This document shows, one piece after another, positions 8,078 through 16,849 of a stretch of DNA of 64,000 nt. Origin of the DNA: Caballeronia arationis (lineage in GTDB: Bacteria > Pseudomonadota > Gammaproteobacteria > Burkholderiales > Burkholderiaceae); the NCBI RefSeq assembly GCF_001544975.2, contig NZ_FCOG02000009.1, positions 1-64,000 of the forward strand. The letters run 5' to 3'. How positions within the stretch are numbered: position 1 is the stretch's first letter; the number at the start of each line of letters is the position of its first letter. Made by a program: the position numbers and the translations under genes. Under the pieces are notes generated by a model. That model saw only the letters and a list, made by a program, of their open reading frames with translations. It ran no database searches and was not told where the DNA came from.

Positions 8078-9034
8078 TCATACGCCGCCTACGCCCTGCG
8101 TGACGAGCGCATGGGGCCCGCTCGTCAGCTGTTCCGTCAGAAAGTCGATACACACACGAATCTTCGCCGACGACGACGCCCGCGTCGAGGTCACCGCGAG
8201 CACGTCCGCCTGTTGCCGATAGGCCGGCAGCAGGCGTACGAGCGCGCCGGATGCGAGGCTCTCGGCGACATCCCACACCGACGCCATCAGGATGCCGTGT
8301 CCTTCGTGCGCCCACTGGAGCACGATGTCGGTATGGTTCGACGCCATCGGTCCCGTCACCTTGACGCTTTCCTCGCCGTGCGGACCGGTCAGGCGCCACA
8401 CACCGAAGCGGTCGTCGCGTCCGCGAAAAAGCAGGCAGTCGTGCTGCGAAAGCTCGGTGAGATGCTTCGGCGCACCCTTGCGCGCGAGATAGCCGGGTGC
8501 GGCGCACAGGATGCGCACGCTCTGCGTGATCCGGTGCGCGATCAGATGCGGCTCCTGCACCGCGCCCACGCGAATGTCGATGTCGAAGTTCTCGCCGACG
8601 AGATCGACGCGCCGGTCGAGCAGTTCCAGCCATAGTTCGAGTTCGGGATGCTGCTTGCGCAAGAGCGAAAGGATCGGCGACACGTGATTGCGCCCGAGCC
8701 GGAAACTCGTCGCGATGCGCAGCAGGCCGCGCGGTCCGCTCGCGCGGCTCGCGAACGCGTCGGCCATGCCCTGCACGTCTTCGAGAATCTTCTGCGCCCA
8801 TTGAAAAGCCGCTTCGCCGTCGCTCGTGACGCTCACGCGGCGCGTCGTCCGCGAGAAGAGCTTCACGCCAAGGCTCGCTTCCAGCATCGCGATGCGCTTG
8901 CTGACATGCGAAGGCGAGATGCCCATTTCCGTCGATGCCGTGATGAAGCTGGCGCGCCGTGCGACGGTGCAGAACAACTGAAGGTCGCGCAGGAACGCGT
9001 CATTGTTCGCTAGCAGCGCATTGTGATTTTCCAT
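8078..9034 (-). CDS. LysR-family transcriptional regulator
   Basis: A 318-residue LysR regulator. The N-terminal winged HTH lies at about residues 14-72 (LQLFCTVARRASFITASTEM and SPSHVSKRIAMLEASLGVKLF), followed by a linker helix and a type-2 periplasmic-fold effector domain (LELLDRRVDLVGENFDIDIRVG is typical of the DmlR/CrgA-like subgroup). It is divergent from the Gfo/Idh oxidoreductase gene but separated from it by two hairpin repeats, so it may or may not control that gene. The effector cannot be told. Confidence 0.9.
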   Translation of the reverse strand: MENHNALLANNDAFLRDLQLFCTVARRASFITASTEMGISPSHVSKRIAMLEASLGVKLFSRTTRRVSVTSDGEAAFQWAQKILEDVQGMADAFASRASGPRGLLRIATSFRLGRNHVSPILSLLRKQHPELELWLELLDRRVDLVGENFDIDIRVGAVQEPHLIAHRITQSVRILCAAPGYLARKGAPKHLTELSQHDCLLFRGRDDRFGVWRLTGPHGEESVKVTGPMASNHTDIVLQWAHEGHGILMASVWDVAESLASGALVRLLPAYRQQADVLAVTSTRASSSAKIRVCIDFLTEQLTSGPHALVTQGVGGV

Positions 9035-9113
9035 AGGGCCGCATTGTGTTGAGCTGGATGCATATTAATCTAGCGCCAGCCCGAAGCAGTGCGCAATCGG
9101 GAAAGATGCAGCC

Positions 9114-9164
9114 TTGCATGGGACCAGAGTAAGGCGCATGGGACAACCCCGACTCTGGTCGACA
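9114..9164 (+). repeat. Hairpin repeat copy 1 (GACCAGAGT/ACTCTGGTC)
   Basis: The unit begins TTGCATGGGACCAGAGTAAG and ends ACTCTGGTCGACA. The arms 9122-9130 and 9152-9160 are perfect 9-bp complements. An internal partial duplication (GCGCATGGGACAACCCC) makes this copy a few bases longer than the others. Confidence 0.8.
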
Positions 9165-9167
9165 GCT

Positions 9168-9213
9168 TTGCATGGGACCAGAGTAAGGCGCTAAGCCCCA
9201 ACTCTGGTCGACA
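9168..9213 (+). repeat. Hairpin repeat copy 2 (GACCAGAGT/ACTCTGGTC)
   Basis: This is a tandem neighbour of copy 1, with stem arms 9176-9184 and 9201-9209 and loop AAGGCGCTAAGCCCCA. It ends directly before the ribosome site AAAGGAGA of the Gfo/Idh gene, so it lies in that gene's 5' untranslated region and could affect mRNA stability or initiation. Confidence 0.8.
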
Positions 9214-9227
9214 AAGGAGACGCAGCA

Positions 9228-10280
9228 ATGGAAAAGACCCGCATCGCCGTGGCAGGCGCTGGCTATATCGGACTCGCGCATATCGGCGTCATTCAGGCGA
9301 GCCCGGCCTGCGCGCTCTCGGCGATCGTCGATCCTTCGCCGGGCGCCGCAACCGTCGCGGAGAAGGCCGGCGTGCCGCTATATCGCTCGCTCGACGAACT
9401 GTTCGACAAGGACCGTCCCGACGGCATCGTGCTCGCAACGCCAAATCAGCTTCACGTCGAGCACGCGCTGAAGTGCATCGCGGCGGACGTGCCGATGCTG
9501 CTCGAAAAGCCTGTCGCGCCGAGTGTCGCGGAAGCCGAGACGCTCGTGGCCGAAGCGGAGCGCACGGGAGCCAGGATCCTGATCGGCCATCACCGCGCGC
9601 ACAGTCCGATCATGGCGCGCGCGCGGCAACTGATCGAAGAGGGACGGCTCGGCCGGCTGGTCGCGGTGATGGGCAGCGCGGTCTTCTTCAAGCCCGACTC
9701 GTATTACGCCGATGCGCCGTGGCGCAGCCAGCCGGGCGGCGGCCCGATCCTGCTCAACATGATCCACGAGGTGCACAACCTGCGCATGCTGTGCGGCGAC
9801 ATCGTCGCGGTGCAGGCGTTCGCGTCGAATGCGACGCGCGGCTTCGCGGTCGAGGATACGGTCGCGATCAACCTGCGCTTCGCGAACGGCGCGCTTGGCA
9901 CGTTCATGCTTTCCGATTCGGCGGCGAGCGCGCGCAGCTGGGAACAGACGTCGCAGGAGAACAAGGCCTACACGACCTACCCCGACGAGGACTGCTATGT
10001 GATCGCGGGCACGTCAGGCTCGCTGTCGGTTCCGACGATGCGACTGAAAACCTACGGCCGCGCCGAAGACCGCTCGTGGTGGAAGCCGTTCGACGAAAGC
10101 GTGGTGGCAATCACGCGCGACGATCCGCTTGCAAACCAGATCGAGCATTTCGTGCGGGTCGTGCACGGCGAGGCCGAGCCGATCGTCAGCGCACGCGACG
10201 GTTTGCAGAACCTGCGCATCACCGAGGCGATCGCGAAGGCCGCGCAGACCGGTGCAATCGTCGATACGACGCCCGCCTGA
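9228..10280 (+). CDS. Gfo/Idh/MocA-family oxidoreductase
   Basis: NAD(P)-dependent sugar or inositol dehydrogenase-like protein, 350 residues. The Rossmann motif GAGYIGLAHIG is at the N-terminus, the catalytic-region EKP motif is at about residue 88 (LLEKPVA), and the C-terminal alpha/beta domain has GGGPILLNMIHEVHNLR, with the conserved Asp/His-type active-site histidine. The ATG follows AAAGGAGA. The FGGY kinase lies 108 bases downstream in the same direction, so the pair probably oxidises or epimerises and then phosphorylates one polyol or sugar. Two hairpin repeats precede it. The substrate is unknown. Confidence 0.9.
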   Translation: MEKTRIAVAGAGYIGLAHIGVIQASPACALSAIVDPSPGAATVAEKAGVPLYRSLDELFDKDRPDGIVLATPNQLHVEHALKCIAADVPMLLEKPVAPSVAEAETLVAEAERTGARILIGHHRAHSPIMARARQLIEEGRLGRLVAVMGSAVFFKPDSYYADAPWRSQPGGGPILLNMIHEVHNLRMLCGDIVAVQAFASNATRGFAVEDTVAINLRFANGALGTFMLSDSAASARSWEQTSQENKAYTTYPDEDCYVIAGTSGSLSVPTMRLKTYGRAEDRSWWKPFDESVVAITRDDPLANQIEHFVRVVHGEAEPIVSARDGLQNLRITEAIAKAAQTGAIVDTTPA

Positions 10281-10388
10281 ACCGCCCGTACCTGCCGCTC
10301 CGCTTCCGTCGATATAAGATGGCAAATCACGCCGGACCACGCGCGCCCGGACGATGAGCCAAATACAAAAGACCCGGAGCGAGACAGA

Positions 10389-11924
10389 ATGGACCATGTG
10401 ATCGGCATCGACATCGGCACCCAGAGCACAAAGGCGCTCGTCGTGAATGCGAACGGCGACATTGTCGCGCAGAGCACGCGGGCGTATCACCCCGACACGC
10501 CCAAGCCGCTGTGGGCGCAACAATGGCCCGACGTGTGGTTCGACGCAGTTGCCGAGTGCATCGCCGAATGCGTGAAGAAGGCGAACGTGGAACCCGGCGC
10601 GATCAGGAGCCTCTGCGTGAGCAGCCTCTACGGCGGCTCGGGCATTCCGGTCGGCGAGGACATGGAGCCGCTCTTTCCGTGCCTCATCTGGATGGATCGC
10701 CGCGCGACGAAGGAAGTCGAGAGGGTGAAGGCGCAGGTCGATCTGGCGCGGCTCGGGGCGATCACCGGCAACGGCGTCGACAGCTACTACGGCTATACGA
10801 AGATGCTCTGGCTGCGCAACAACGAGCCGGACGTCTGGGCGAAGACGCGCTACTTCGTGCCGCCGAACGCCTATGTGATCCAGCGTCTGACGGGCGAGCT
10901 CGCGGTCGATCACAGCTCGGCGGGCAACATCGGCGGCGTGTACGATATCGCCAAGCGCGCGTGGTCGCCCGAAGCGCTCGACATGCTCGGCATTCCCGCC
11001 GCGCTGATGCCGCCGCGGCTCGTCGAATCGACGGAGGTCGTCGGCGGCTTGCTGCCGGACTGGGCCGACCGGCTGGGCCTCGCGGCGGGAACGCCGGTCG
11101 TCGCGGGCGGCATCGACGCGGCCGTTGCGACGTTCGCCGCCGGCGTGACGAAGTCCGGCGAACACGTCGCGATGATCGGCACCAGCATGTGCTGGGGCTA
11201 CATCAACCAGAGCGTCGATGCGGAGCACGGTCTCGTGAGCTTCCCGCACGTCTTCAACGGCCTGAAGGACCTGTACGTGTTCGGCGGCGCGATCACGGCG
11301 GGCGCGTCGGTGACGTGGTTCCGCGAGCAGTTCTGCCACGGCGAGACCGAGGCCGCGAAGGCGCTTCCGCACGGCGATCCGCACCGGATCCTGGAAGAGG
11401 AAGCGTCGAAGGTCGTGGCGGGATCGGACGGCGTTGTGTTCCTGCCTTATCTGATGGGCGAACGCAGCCCGGTCTGGGACCCGAGGGCGAGCGGCACGTT
11501 CGTCGGACTGAGCCTCTTTCATACGCGCGCGACGCTCTATCGCGCGGTGCTGGAAGGCGTCGCGTATGCGCTGCGGCACAACATCGAAGCGGGACGGCGC
11601 GGCGCGCGCTCGCTCGACGAGCGGCTAATCGTGGTCGGCGGCGCGGCGCACTCCGACCTGTGGATGCAGATCATCGCGGACGTGACGGGCTTTGCGGTGC
11701 TTTCGATCGAAGAGGAAGTGGAGGCCGCGATGGGCGCGGCGATGCTGGCGGCGCTCGGCGTGGGGCTCGTCTCGCGCGAGACGGCCGAGGCGGGCTGGGT
11801 GACGCTCGTCGAGCGCGCGCAGCCGGACGCCGCACGCAAGAAGCTGTATGACGAGCGCTTCGGCGTCTACGTCGATCTGTATCCTGCGCTCAAGCCCCTG
11901 ATGCATCGGCTGCAGGCGAGTTGA
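10389..11924 (+). CDS. FGGY-family carbohydrate kinase
   Basis: ATP-dependent sugar kinase, 511 residues, close to the family's usual length. The N-terminal domain begins with the phosphate-1 loop IGIDIGTQSTKALVV and has SSLYGGSG and a WMDRRA segment. The C-terminal domain has VAGGIDAAVATFAAG, FLPYLMGERSPVWD and the adenosine-region VVGGAAHSDLWMQI. GERSP is typical of the xylulokinase-like group. With the Gfo/Idh oxidoreductase it suggests ketose or pentitol catabolism. A xylulose, ribulose or fuculose-type substrate is possible; none is proved. Confidence 0.92.
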   Translation: MDHVIGIDIGTQSTKALVVNANGDIVAQSTRAYHPDTPKPLWAQQWPDVWFDAVAECIAECVKKANVEPGAIRSLCVSSLYGGSGIPVGEDMEPLFPCLIWMDRRATKEVERVKAQVDLARLGAITGNGVDSYYGYTKMLWLRNNEPDVWAKTRYFVPPNAYVIQRLTGELAVDHSSAGNIGGVYDIAKRAWSPEALDMLGIPAALMPPRLVESTEVVGGLLPDWADRLGLAAGTPVVAGGIDAAVATFAAGVTKSGEHVAMIGTSMCWGYINQSVDAEHGLVSFPHVFNGLKDLYVFGGAITAGASVTWFREQFCHGETEAAKALPHGDPHRILEEEASKVVAGSDGVVFLPYLMGERSPVWDPRASGTFVGLSLFHTRATLYRAVLEGVAYALRHNIEAGRRGARSLDERLIVVGGAAHSDLWMQIIADVTGFAVLSIEEEVEAAMGAAMLAALGVGLVSRETAEAGWVTLVERAQPDAARKKLYDERFGVYVDLYPALKPLMHRLQAS

Positions 11925-12041
11925 GCGGATCGCCGTGCAAAACCGGCCCGTCGTTCGATTCCCGGCGCGCAAAATGAGAGGCCTGTGCTGGCGCGAGTGC
12001 GATAATCATCGTTTGTTTACCGCCAGCCCGGGAGAACGACC

Positions 12042-13160
12042 TTGAGCCGCATCGACAATCCGCAACTCGATCAGGAAGTCGGCCTCGCCGATTCCACGCA
12101 GGATACGACCCGCATCGACGATGTGCGGATAGGCGCCGTGCGCCCGCTGATCTCCCCGGCGCTCCTGCAGGACGAGCTGCCGGTGCCGACCGCCGTGCAG
12201 ACGCTCGTCGAAAAGAGCCGCGCCGCGATCGCCGATATCCTTCACGGTCGCGACGACCGCCTCGTGGCCATCGTCGGGCCGTGCTCGATCCACGACCACG
12301 ATCAGGCGCTCGATTACGCGCGCCGTCTGAAGATTGCCGCCGATGCCCTCTCCGACGACATTCTGGTCGTGATGCGCGTGTACTTCGAAAAGCCGCGCAC
12401 GACGGTCGGCTGGAAAGGCTACATCAACGACCCGCGCCTCGACGGCAGCTATCGCATCAACGAAGGGTTGCGGCGCGCGCGGCAGTTGCTGCTCGACGTG
12501 AGCAGCATCGGTCTGCCGACCGCGACCGAGTTCCTCGACTTGCTGAGCCCGCAATACATCGCGGACCTGATCGCATGGGGCGCGATCGGCGCGCGCACGA
12601 CGGAGAGCCAGAGCCATCGGCAGCTTGCTTCGGGCCTCAGTTGCCCGATCGGCTTCAAGAACGGCACGGACGGCGGCGTGCAGATCGCGGCGGACGCAAT
12701 TGTCGCGGCGCGTGCGAGCCACGCGTTCATGGGCATGACGAAGATGGGCATGGCCGCGATCTTCGAGACGCGCGGCAACGACGACGCGCACGTGATCCTG
12801 CGTGGCGGCAAGAAGGGACCGAACTACGACCGCGAATCGATCGAGGCATGCTGCGCCGCGCTGAAGACGGTCGGCCTGCGCGAGCAGGTGATGGTCGACT
12901 TCTCGCATGCGAACTCGGGCAAGTCGCATCTGCGGCAGCTCGACGTGGCGGCGGATGTCGCGGGGCAGCTCGCGCACGGCGACACGCGCATCATCGGCGT
13001 GATGATCGAGAGCAATCTCGAAGAAGGCCGTCAGGATCTCAAGCCGGGCGTGCCGCTGCGCCCCGGCGTGTCGATCACCGATGCGTGTCTCGGCTGGGCG
13101 CAGACCGAACCCGCGCTCGAAGCGCTCGCGAGCGCGGTGCGCGAGCGCCGCGCGCGCTGA
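12042..13160 (+). CDS. aroG: 3-deoxy-7-phosphoheptulonate synthase (DAHP synthase, class I)
   Basis: Condenses phosphoenolpyruvate and erythrose 4-phosphate in the first step of the shikimate pathway (cytoplasm). It has 372 residues and belongs to the AroF/AroG/AroH group. Motifs include VGPCSIHD, MRVYFEKPRTTVGWKGYIND, PTATEFLDLLSPQY, GARTTESQSHR, GFKNGTDG and MVDFSHANS. The start is a TTG at 12042 behind a CGGGAGAAC ribosome site. The longer N-terminus (about 15 residues before DDVRIGAVRPL) resembles feedback-regulated isozymes. It stands alone, downstream of the sugar kinase. No attenuator or TyrR/TrpR-like operator was recognised in 11925-12041. Confidence 0.93.
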   Translation: MSRIDNPQLDQEVGLADSTQDTTRIDDVRIGAVRPLISPALLQDELPVPTAVQTLVEKSRAAIADILHGRDDRLVAIVGPCSIHDHDQALDYARRLKIAADALSDDILVVMRVYFEKPRTTVGWKGYINDPRLDGSYRINEGLRRARQLLLDVSSIGLPTATEFLDLLSPQYIADLIAWGAIGARTTESQSHRQLASGLSCPIGFKNGTDGGVQIAADAIVAARASHAFMGMTKMGMAAIFETRGNDDAHVILRGGKKGPNYDRESIEACCAALKTVGLREQVMVDFSHANSGKSHLRQLDVAADVAGQLAHGDTRIIGVMIESNLEEGRQDLKPGVPLRPGVSITDACLGWAQTEPALEALASAVRERRAR

Positions 13161-13168
13161 GCCGGGTT

Positions 13169-14623
13169 TCAGCTCACGTTGCCGTAGCAGACGTACTTGG
13201 TGTCGAGATATTCCTCGACGCCATAGTGCGAGCCTTCCCGGCCGATGCCCGATTCCTTCACGCCGCCGAACGGGCCCATTTCGCTGAACACCAGGCTTTC
13301 GTTCACGCCGACCACGCCGCATTCCAGCGCTTCCATCATGCGGAACGAGCGGTTCAGATCGGCGGTATAGAAGTACGCCGCGAGTCCGGTTCGCGGCCGG
13401 TTCGCGAGACGCAGTGCTTCGGCTTCGTCATGGAAACGGGTCACATTCGCCACCGGACCGAGGATTTCGTCGCCGCAAATCGCCATCTCGGGGCTGACGT
13501 TCGTGAGCACCGTCGGCTGATAGAAATTCGGGCCGGCCGCATGGCGCTGGCCCCCAGCCATCACCCTCGCGCCTGATTCGATGGCTTCCCTCACCAGCGC
13601 GTCGATCCGCTCGACCGACGCGCGGTCGATCAGCGGGCCGACCTGCGTCTCGTCGCGCATGCCGTCGCCCGTCTTCAGCGTCTTCACCTTGTCGACCAGT
13701 CGGCGCACGAATTCGTCGTGCACGCCTTCCTGGATCAGAAAGCGGTTCGCGCACATCGCCGCCTGACCCGTATGACGAAAGCGCGCCGCGATCGCGCCGC
13801 TCACAGCGAGGTCGAGATTGGCGTCGTCGAAGACGATGAAAGGCGAGCTTGCGCCGAGTTCGAGCGAGACCTTCTTTACCGTCGCGGCGCAACGGGCCAT
13901 CAGCTTCTTGCCCGCTTCGATGCTGCCGGTGAACGACACTTTCCTGACCTGCGGGCTGTCGATCAGTGCGCCGACGAGTGTCTCGTCGTCGCCGGTCAGC
14001 ACCGAGAGCACGCCGCGCGGCAGTCCAGCATTCTCGGCCAGCACGCAGAGCGCGAGCGCGGAGAACGGCGCCTGCGAAGCCGGCTTGAGCACGACCGTGC
14101 AGCCGGCGGCGAGCGCGGCGCCGATCTTGCGCGCGACCATCGACGAGGGAAATGTCCAAGACGTGATCGCCGCGCACACGCCGAGCGGCTCCCGGATTAC
14201 GCGAATGCGCTGGCTGCGGCGCCCGGCCGGCAGGGTGTCGCCGTGAATGCGCCGCGCCTCTTCCGAGAACCACTCGATGTAATTCGCCGCCTGCGCGACT
14301 TCGGCGCGTGCCTCGTGAATCGGCTTGCCCTGTTCGGAGCTCAGGATGATCGCGAGGTCGTCGCGATGCGTCTTCAATAGCTGCGCCCATTCGCGCAACA
14401 CGCGCGCGCGCTCGCGGCCGCTCCATTCGCGCCATTCTTCGAAGGCCGTCGCCGCGTGCGCGATGGCCTCTTTCGCCTGCGCGGCTGTCAGCCGCGGCAC
14501 GTGGCCGATCGGCTCGCCGTTGGCCGGATTGACCACGGTGTCGTGCGGCTGCGATGACGCTTCGATCCACGTTCCGCCGACATACGCGGACTGCTCGAAC
14601 AGGTTGGCGCACTTGAGTTGCAT
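13169..14623 (-). CDS. Aldehyde dehydrogenase family protein lacking the catalytic Cys and Asn
   Basis: A 484-residue NAD(P)-dependent aldehyde dehydrogenase closest to succinate-semialdehyde dehydrogenases (GabD-like). It is full length and well conserved: LSSEQGKP, AAGCTVVLKPAS (K180), FTGSIEAGK, LELG (E255), GDEILGPV and FGGVKESGIGREG. The two core catalytic positions are changed. The oxyanion Asn of PWNFP is Thr (ITSWTFPSS, T157), and the active-site Cys of GQTC is Ala (GQAAMCANR, A289); only the next cysteine, C291, remains. Family knowledge predicts no normal thiohemiacetal chemistry. It could be a pseudoenzyme, an NAD-binding regulator, or an enzyme using C291. It starts at an ATG behind a CGGAG site and is convergent with aroG. 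Confidence 0.88.
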   Translation of the reverse strand: MQLKCANLFEQSAYVGGTWIEASSQPHDTVVNPANGEPIGHVPRLTAAQAKEAIAHAATAFEEWREWSGRERARVLREWAQLLKTHRDDLAIILSSEQGKPIHEARAEVAQAANYIEWFSEEARRIHGDTLPAGRRSQRIRVIREPLGVCAAITSWTFPSSMVARKIGAALAAGCTVVLKPASQAPFSALALCVLAENAGLPRGVLSVLTGDDETLVGALIDSPQVRKVSFTGSIEAGKKLMARCAATVKKVSLELGASSPFIVFDDANLDLAVSGAIAARFRHTGQAAMCANRFLIQEGVHDEFVRRLVDKVKTLKTGDGMRDETQVGPLIDRASVERIDALVREAIESGARVMAGGQRHAAGPNFYQPTVLTNVSPEMAICGDEILGPVANVTRFHDEAEALRLANRPRTGLAAYFYTADLNRSFRMMEALECGVVGVNESLVFSEMGPFGGVKESGIGREGSHYGVEEYLDTKYVCYGNVS

Positions 14624-14958
14624 GAGTGTTGCTCCGATCGGATGTTTGCGCGACGTCGCATGTCCCGCGCGGGATTTACTTTAGCGGACTTCGTCGCCTG
14701 GTGACAAAGAGAACGTTTCGAGTGAGCCGCGGTATTCGGATCGCGATATGAGGTTTTTGATGCGCATGTAAGCGTCTGCTGAGACTCTCACGCCGCGCGG
14801 CCGGCGTCATGGCGCCATCGGTCATGCATCTGCATTTTGGCGACAGATGGCCACCAGTCCATCACTTTCCCAAAAATGACGACCATCATCTATTGAATAA
14901 AGTACGGTCATCATCTATTGTGGAGAGTCACAGCGACCCACACTGAAAGGAGAAGGAA
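14624..14958. other. Intergenic region between the divergent ALDH and tautomerase genes
   Basis: No coding sequence is supported in these 335 bases. It must hold promoters in both directions. The only structure seen is a pair of direct repeats just upstream of the tautomerase gene (listed separately) and a weak 6-bp dyad, CATCTG...CAGATG, around 14830-14850. Confidence 0.6.
14883..14920. promoter_or_regulatory. Direct repeats upstream of the tautomerase-TetR operon
   Basis: CCATCATCTATTG (14883-14895) and TCATCATCTATTG (14908-14920) are identical at 12 of 13 positions and begin 25 bases apart, about 2.5 helical turns. They lie 38-76 bases before the tautomerase ATG and are a candidate binding site for the TetR protein encoded by the second gene. 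Confidence 0.5.
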
Positions 14959-15342
14959 ATGCCGCTCGTACGCATCGATCTCGCGGAAGGCCAATCGGCC
15001 GAATACCGCGCCGCGCTGGCCGACGAAGTCTATAACGCGATGACCAAGACGCTGAACGTCCCGGCCAACGATCGCTTCATGGTCGTGAGCGAACACGAAG
15101 CTGGCGACTTCATCGCGGATCCGAGCTACCTCGGCATCGAGCGAACGCCGAAATGCGTGATCGTGCAGATCACGCTGAACGCGGGGCGCGACGTGAACAT
15201 GAAGCGCGCCTTCTACAAGGCGCTCGTGGACGGCCTGCATGAACGCGTCGGCCTGAGACGGGAGGACCTGTTCATCAGTCTCGTCGAGGTGGTGAAGGAG
15301 AACTGGTCGTTCGGCAACGGCGAGGCGCAGTACGCGACCTGA
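14959..15342 (+). CDS. Tautomerase family protein (4-oxalocrotonate tautomerase superfamily)
   Basis: A 127-residue cytoplasmic tautomerase-superfamily protein. Proline directly follows the initiator Met (MPLVRIDL), so processing would expose the N-terminal Pro used as the catalytic base. The length fits two fused beta-alpha-beta units (about 60 residues each) and not the short 62-residue 4-OT form. ERTPKCVIVQITLNAGRDV is typical of the longer group. The ATG follows AGGAGAAGGAA. It is cotranscribed with the TetR gene 9 bases downstream. The substrate is unknown. Confidence 0.85.
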   Translation: MPLVRIDLAEGQSAEYRAALADEVYNAMTKTLNVPANDRFMVVSEHEAGDFIADPSYLGIERTPKCVIVQITLNAGRDVNMKRAFYKALVDGLHERVGLRREDLFISLVEVVKENWSFGNGEAQYAT

Positions 15343-15351
15343 ACGACGACC

Positions 15352-15942
15352 ATGCCACGCGTCTCCCGCGAACAGACCGAGCGCAACCGCCTGCTGATCG
15401 AGGCGGCTTCCGCGCGCCTCTTCAAGGAGCGCGGGCTCAACGGCGTGTCGGTCGCCGACATCATGGCGAGCGCGGGCCTCACGCACGGCGGCTTCTACGG
15501 GCATTTCGAATCGAAGGACGAACTCGCGTCGGTCGCATGTGCGCGAGCCTTCGAGGAATCGGCGTCGCGCTGGAAGGCGTTCGGCGAGCATGGCGCCACC
15601 GAACAGGCCGTGCTCTCAGCGCTGGCGAAGCACTATCTGAGCGCGAGGCAGCGCGACGATCCCGGCCTCGGCTGCCCCGCCCATTCGCTCGCTGCCGACG
15701 TGGGGCGCGAAGACGCGTCAAAACCGGTTCGCAACGCATACGCACGCGGGCTGAAGACGCTGGTGAGCGTGCTGATGTCGTATTCGAAAGCGCGCCGGAC
15801 CAAGCGCGAACGACGGCGCGCGCTCGCGCGCATGTCAATGCTGGTGGGTGCCGTGACGCTCGCCCGGGCGGTTCGCGGCGACCCGCTCTCCGACGAGATT
15901 CTCGAAGCCGCGCGCGAGCACCTCGCACTCGACTCGCAGTAG
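15352..15942 (+). CDS. TetR/AcrR-family transcriptional regulator
   Basis: A 196-residue regulator with an N-terminal TetR HTH (about residues 10-55: LIEAASARLFKERGLNGVSV, GLTHGGFYGHFESKDEL). THGGFYGHF is typical of the NemR/YcdC-like group that controls small reductase and tautomerase genes. C-terminal residues from about 60 form the all-helical ligand domain (C-terminal DPGLGCPAHSLAADV motif). It is the second gene of a two-gene operon, so it likely represses its own promoter through the direct repeats at 14883-14920 (inference). Confidence 0.9.
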   Translation: MPRVSREQTERNRLLIEAASARLFKERGLNGVSVADIMASAGLTHGGFYGHFESKDELASVACARAFEESASRWKAFGEHGATEQAVLSALAKHYLSARQRDDPGLGCPAHSLAADVGREDASKPVRNAYARGLKTLVSVLMSYSKARRTKRERRRALARMSMLVGAVTLARAVRGDPLSDEILEAAREHLALDSQ

Positions 15943-16070
15943 CGAGCGCCGCGCACCTTTCATCTGCTTACTGCGGGATCGCCGCGATCACGGTGTGAAC
16001 GTCGCGTGCCGCCTCCGCGTTTATCCCTATCCCTCGCGGGTTGACTCTCACGTGCTCAAGGCCGAAACTG

Positions 16071-16098
16071 CGTCACATTATCTGTGATCACAGGTCAC
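16071..16098. promoter_or_regulatory. Overlapping dyads upstream of the GntR gene
   Basis: CTGTGATCACAG (16082-16093) is a perfect 12-bp palindrome. It is flanked by further TCACA/TGTGA half-sites: TCACA (16073-16077), 5 bases, then TGTGA; and a TCACA ending near 16098. The cluster lies 23-50 bases before the GntR start and is a likely autoregulatory operator. Confidence 0.55.
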
Positions 16099-16120
16099 AC
16101 CATTCGCAGGGAGGCACGAA

Positions 16121-16825
16121 GTGGCAACACGTTCTGCTGGCAACGACCTGCCCGCGCTCGAACTCGTGGCGCGCGAAACCATGGCGGGCCGCGTCTACGC
16201 CCAGTTGCGCGAAGCGATCATGACCGGCCGCTTCGCGCCGGGGCAGTTGCTTTCGCTGCGCGGTGTCGCGGAAGCGGTCGGTTCGTCGACGATGCCCGTG
16301 CGCGCCGCGCTCACGCGACTGCAGGCGGAAGGCGCATTGATCGACGGTCCGGGGCGGGCGCTGATGGTCCCGCCGATGACGCTCGAACTGCTCGACGAAC
16401 TGCGCGACGTGCGTATCGCGCTCGAAGGCTGCGTGGCGAAGCGCGCCGCCTCGCGCATGACGCAGGAGCATCTCGCCGCGCTGCAGGCCGTCTTCGACAC
16501 GATGGATGCGCACGTCGAAGGGGGGAATGTCGCCGCCTATCTGCGCAGCAACTTCGAGTTCCATATCGCCATCTACACGCACGGCGCAAGCGACCTCACG
16601 CTCGCGACGATCCAGAACCTCTGGATGCGCATCGGCCCGTTTCTCAATCTCGTCGCGCCGGACATCCCGCACATGCGGAGGTCGATGGCGGCGCATCGCA
16701 ACATCGTCGACGCGCTCTGGCGCGGCGATGGCGAAGGCGCGCGTGCGGGGATCGAGCAAGACATCGGCGACGCAGCCGCCGATTTGCAGGAGCGCCTGCA
16801 GGGCAGGGAAGCCGCGAGCGCCTGA
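16121..16825 (+). CDS. GntR-family regulator with FCD domain
   Basis: A 234-residue regulator. The winged HTH occupies about residues 20-85 (GRVYAQLREAIMTGRFAPGQ, SLRGVAEAVGSSTMPVRAAL), followed by a helical FCD effector domain in which the metal-site residues are visible (DVRIALEGCVAK, a FEFHIAIYTHG histidine and an AAHRNIVDAL histidine). The start is a GTG behind GGGAGG. It is the first gene of the SDR-BKACE-hydrolase-ABC series, 24 bases before the SDR, so it probably controls that pathway in response to a carboxylate intermediate, as FCD proteins often do. Confidence 0.9.
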   Translation: MATRSAGNDLPALELVARETMAGRVYAQLREAIMTGRFAPGQLLSLRGVAEAVGSSTMPVRAALTRLQAEGALIDGPGRALMVPPMTLELLDELRDVRIALEGCVAKRAASRMTQEHLAALQAVFDTMDAHVEGGNVAAYLRSNFEFHIAIYTHGASDLTLATIQNLWMRIGPFLNLVAPDIPHMRRSMAAHRNIVDALWRGDGEGARAGIEQDIGDAAADLQERLQGREAASA

Positions 16826-16849
16826 GGTTCTAAAAAAAATGGAGGCAGC

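Noticed and set aside
9114..9213. CRISPR array
   Set aside because: There are only two tandem units with hairpin arms inside each unit, no spacers of constant length and no cas genes.
16082..16098. CRP (cAMP receptor) site
   Set aside because: A CRP site needs TGTGA-N6-TCACA. Here the halves abut (TGTGATCACA) or have other spacings, so a GntR operator is more likely.
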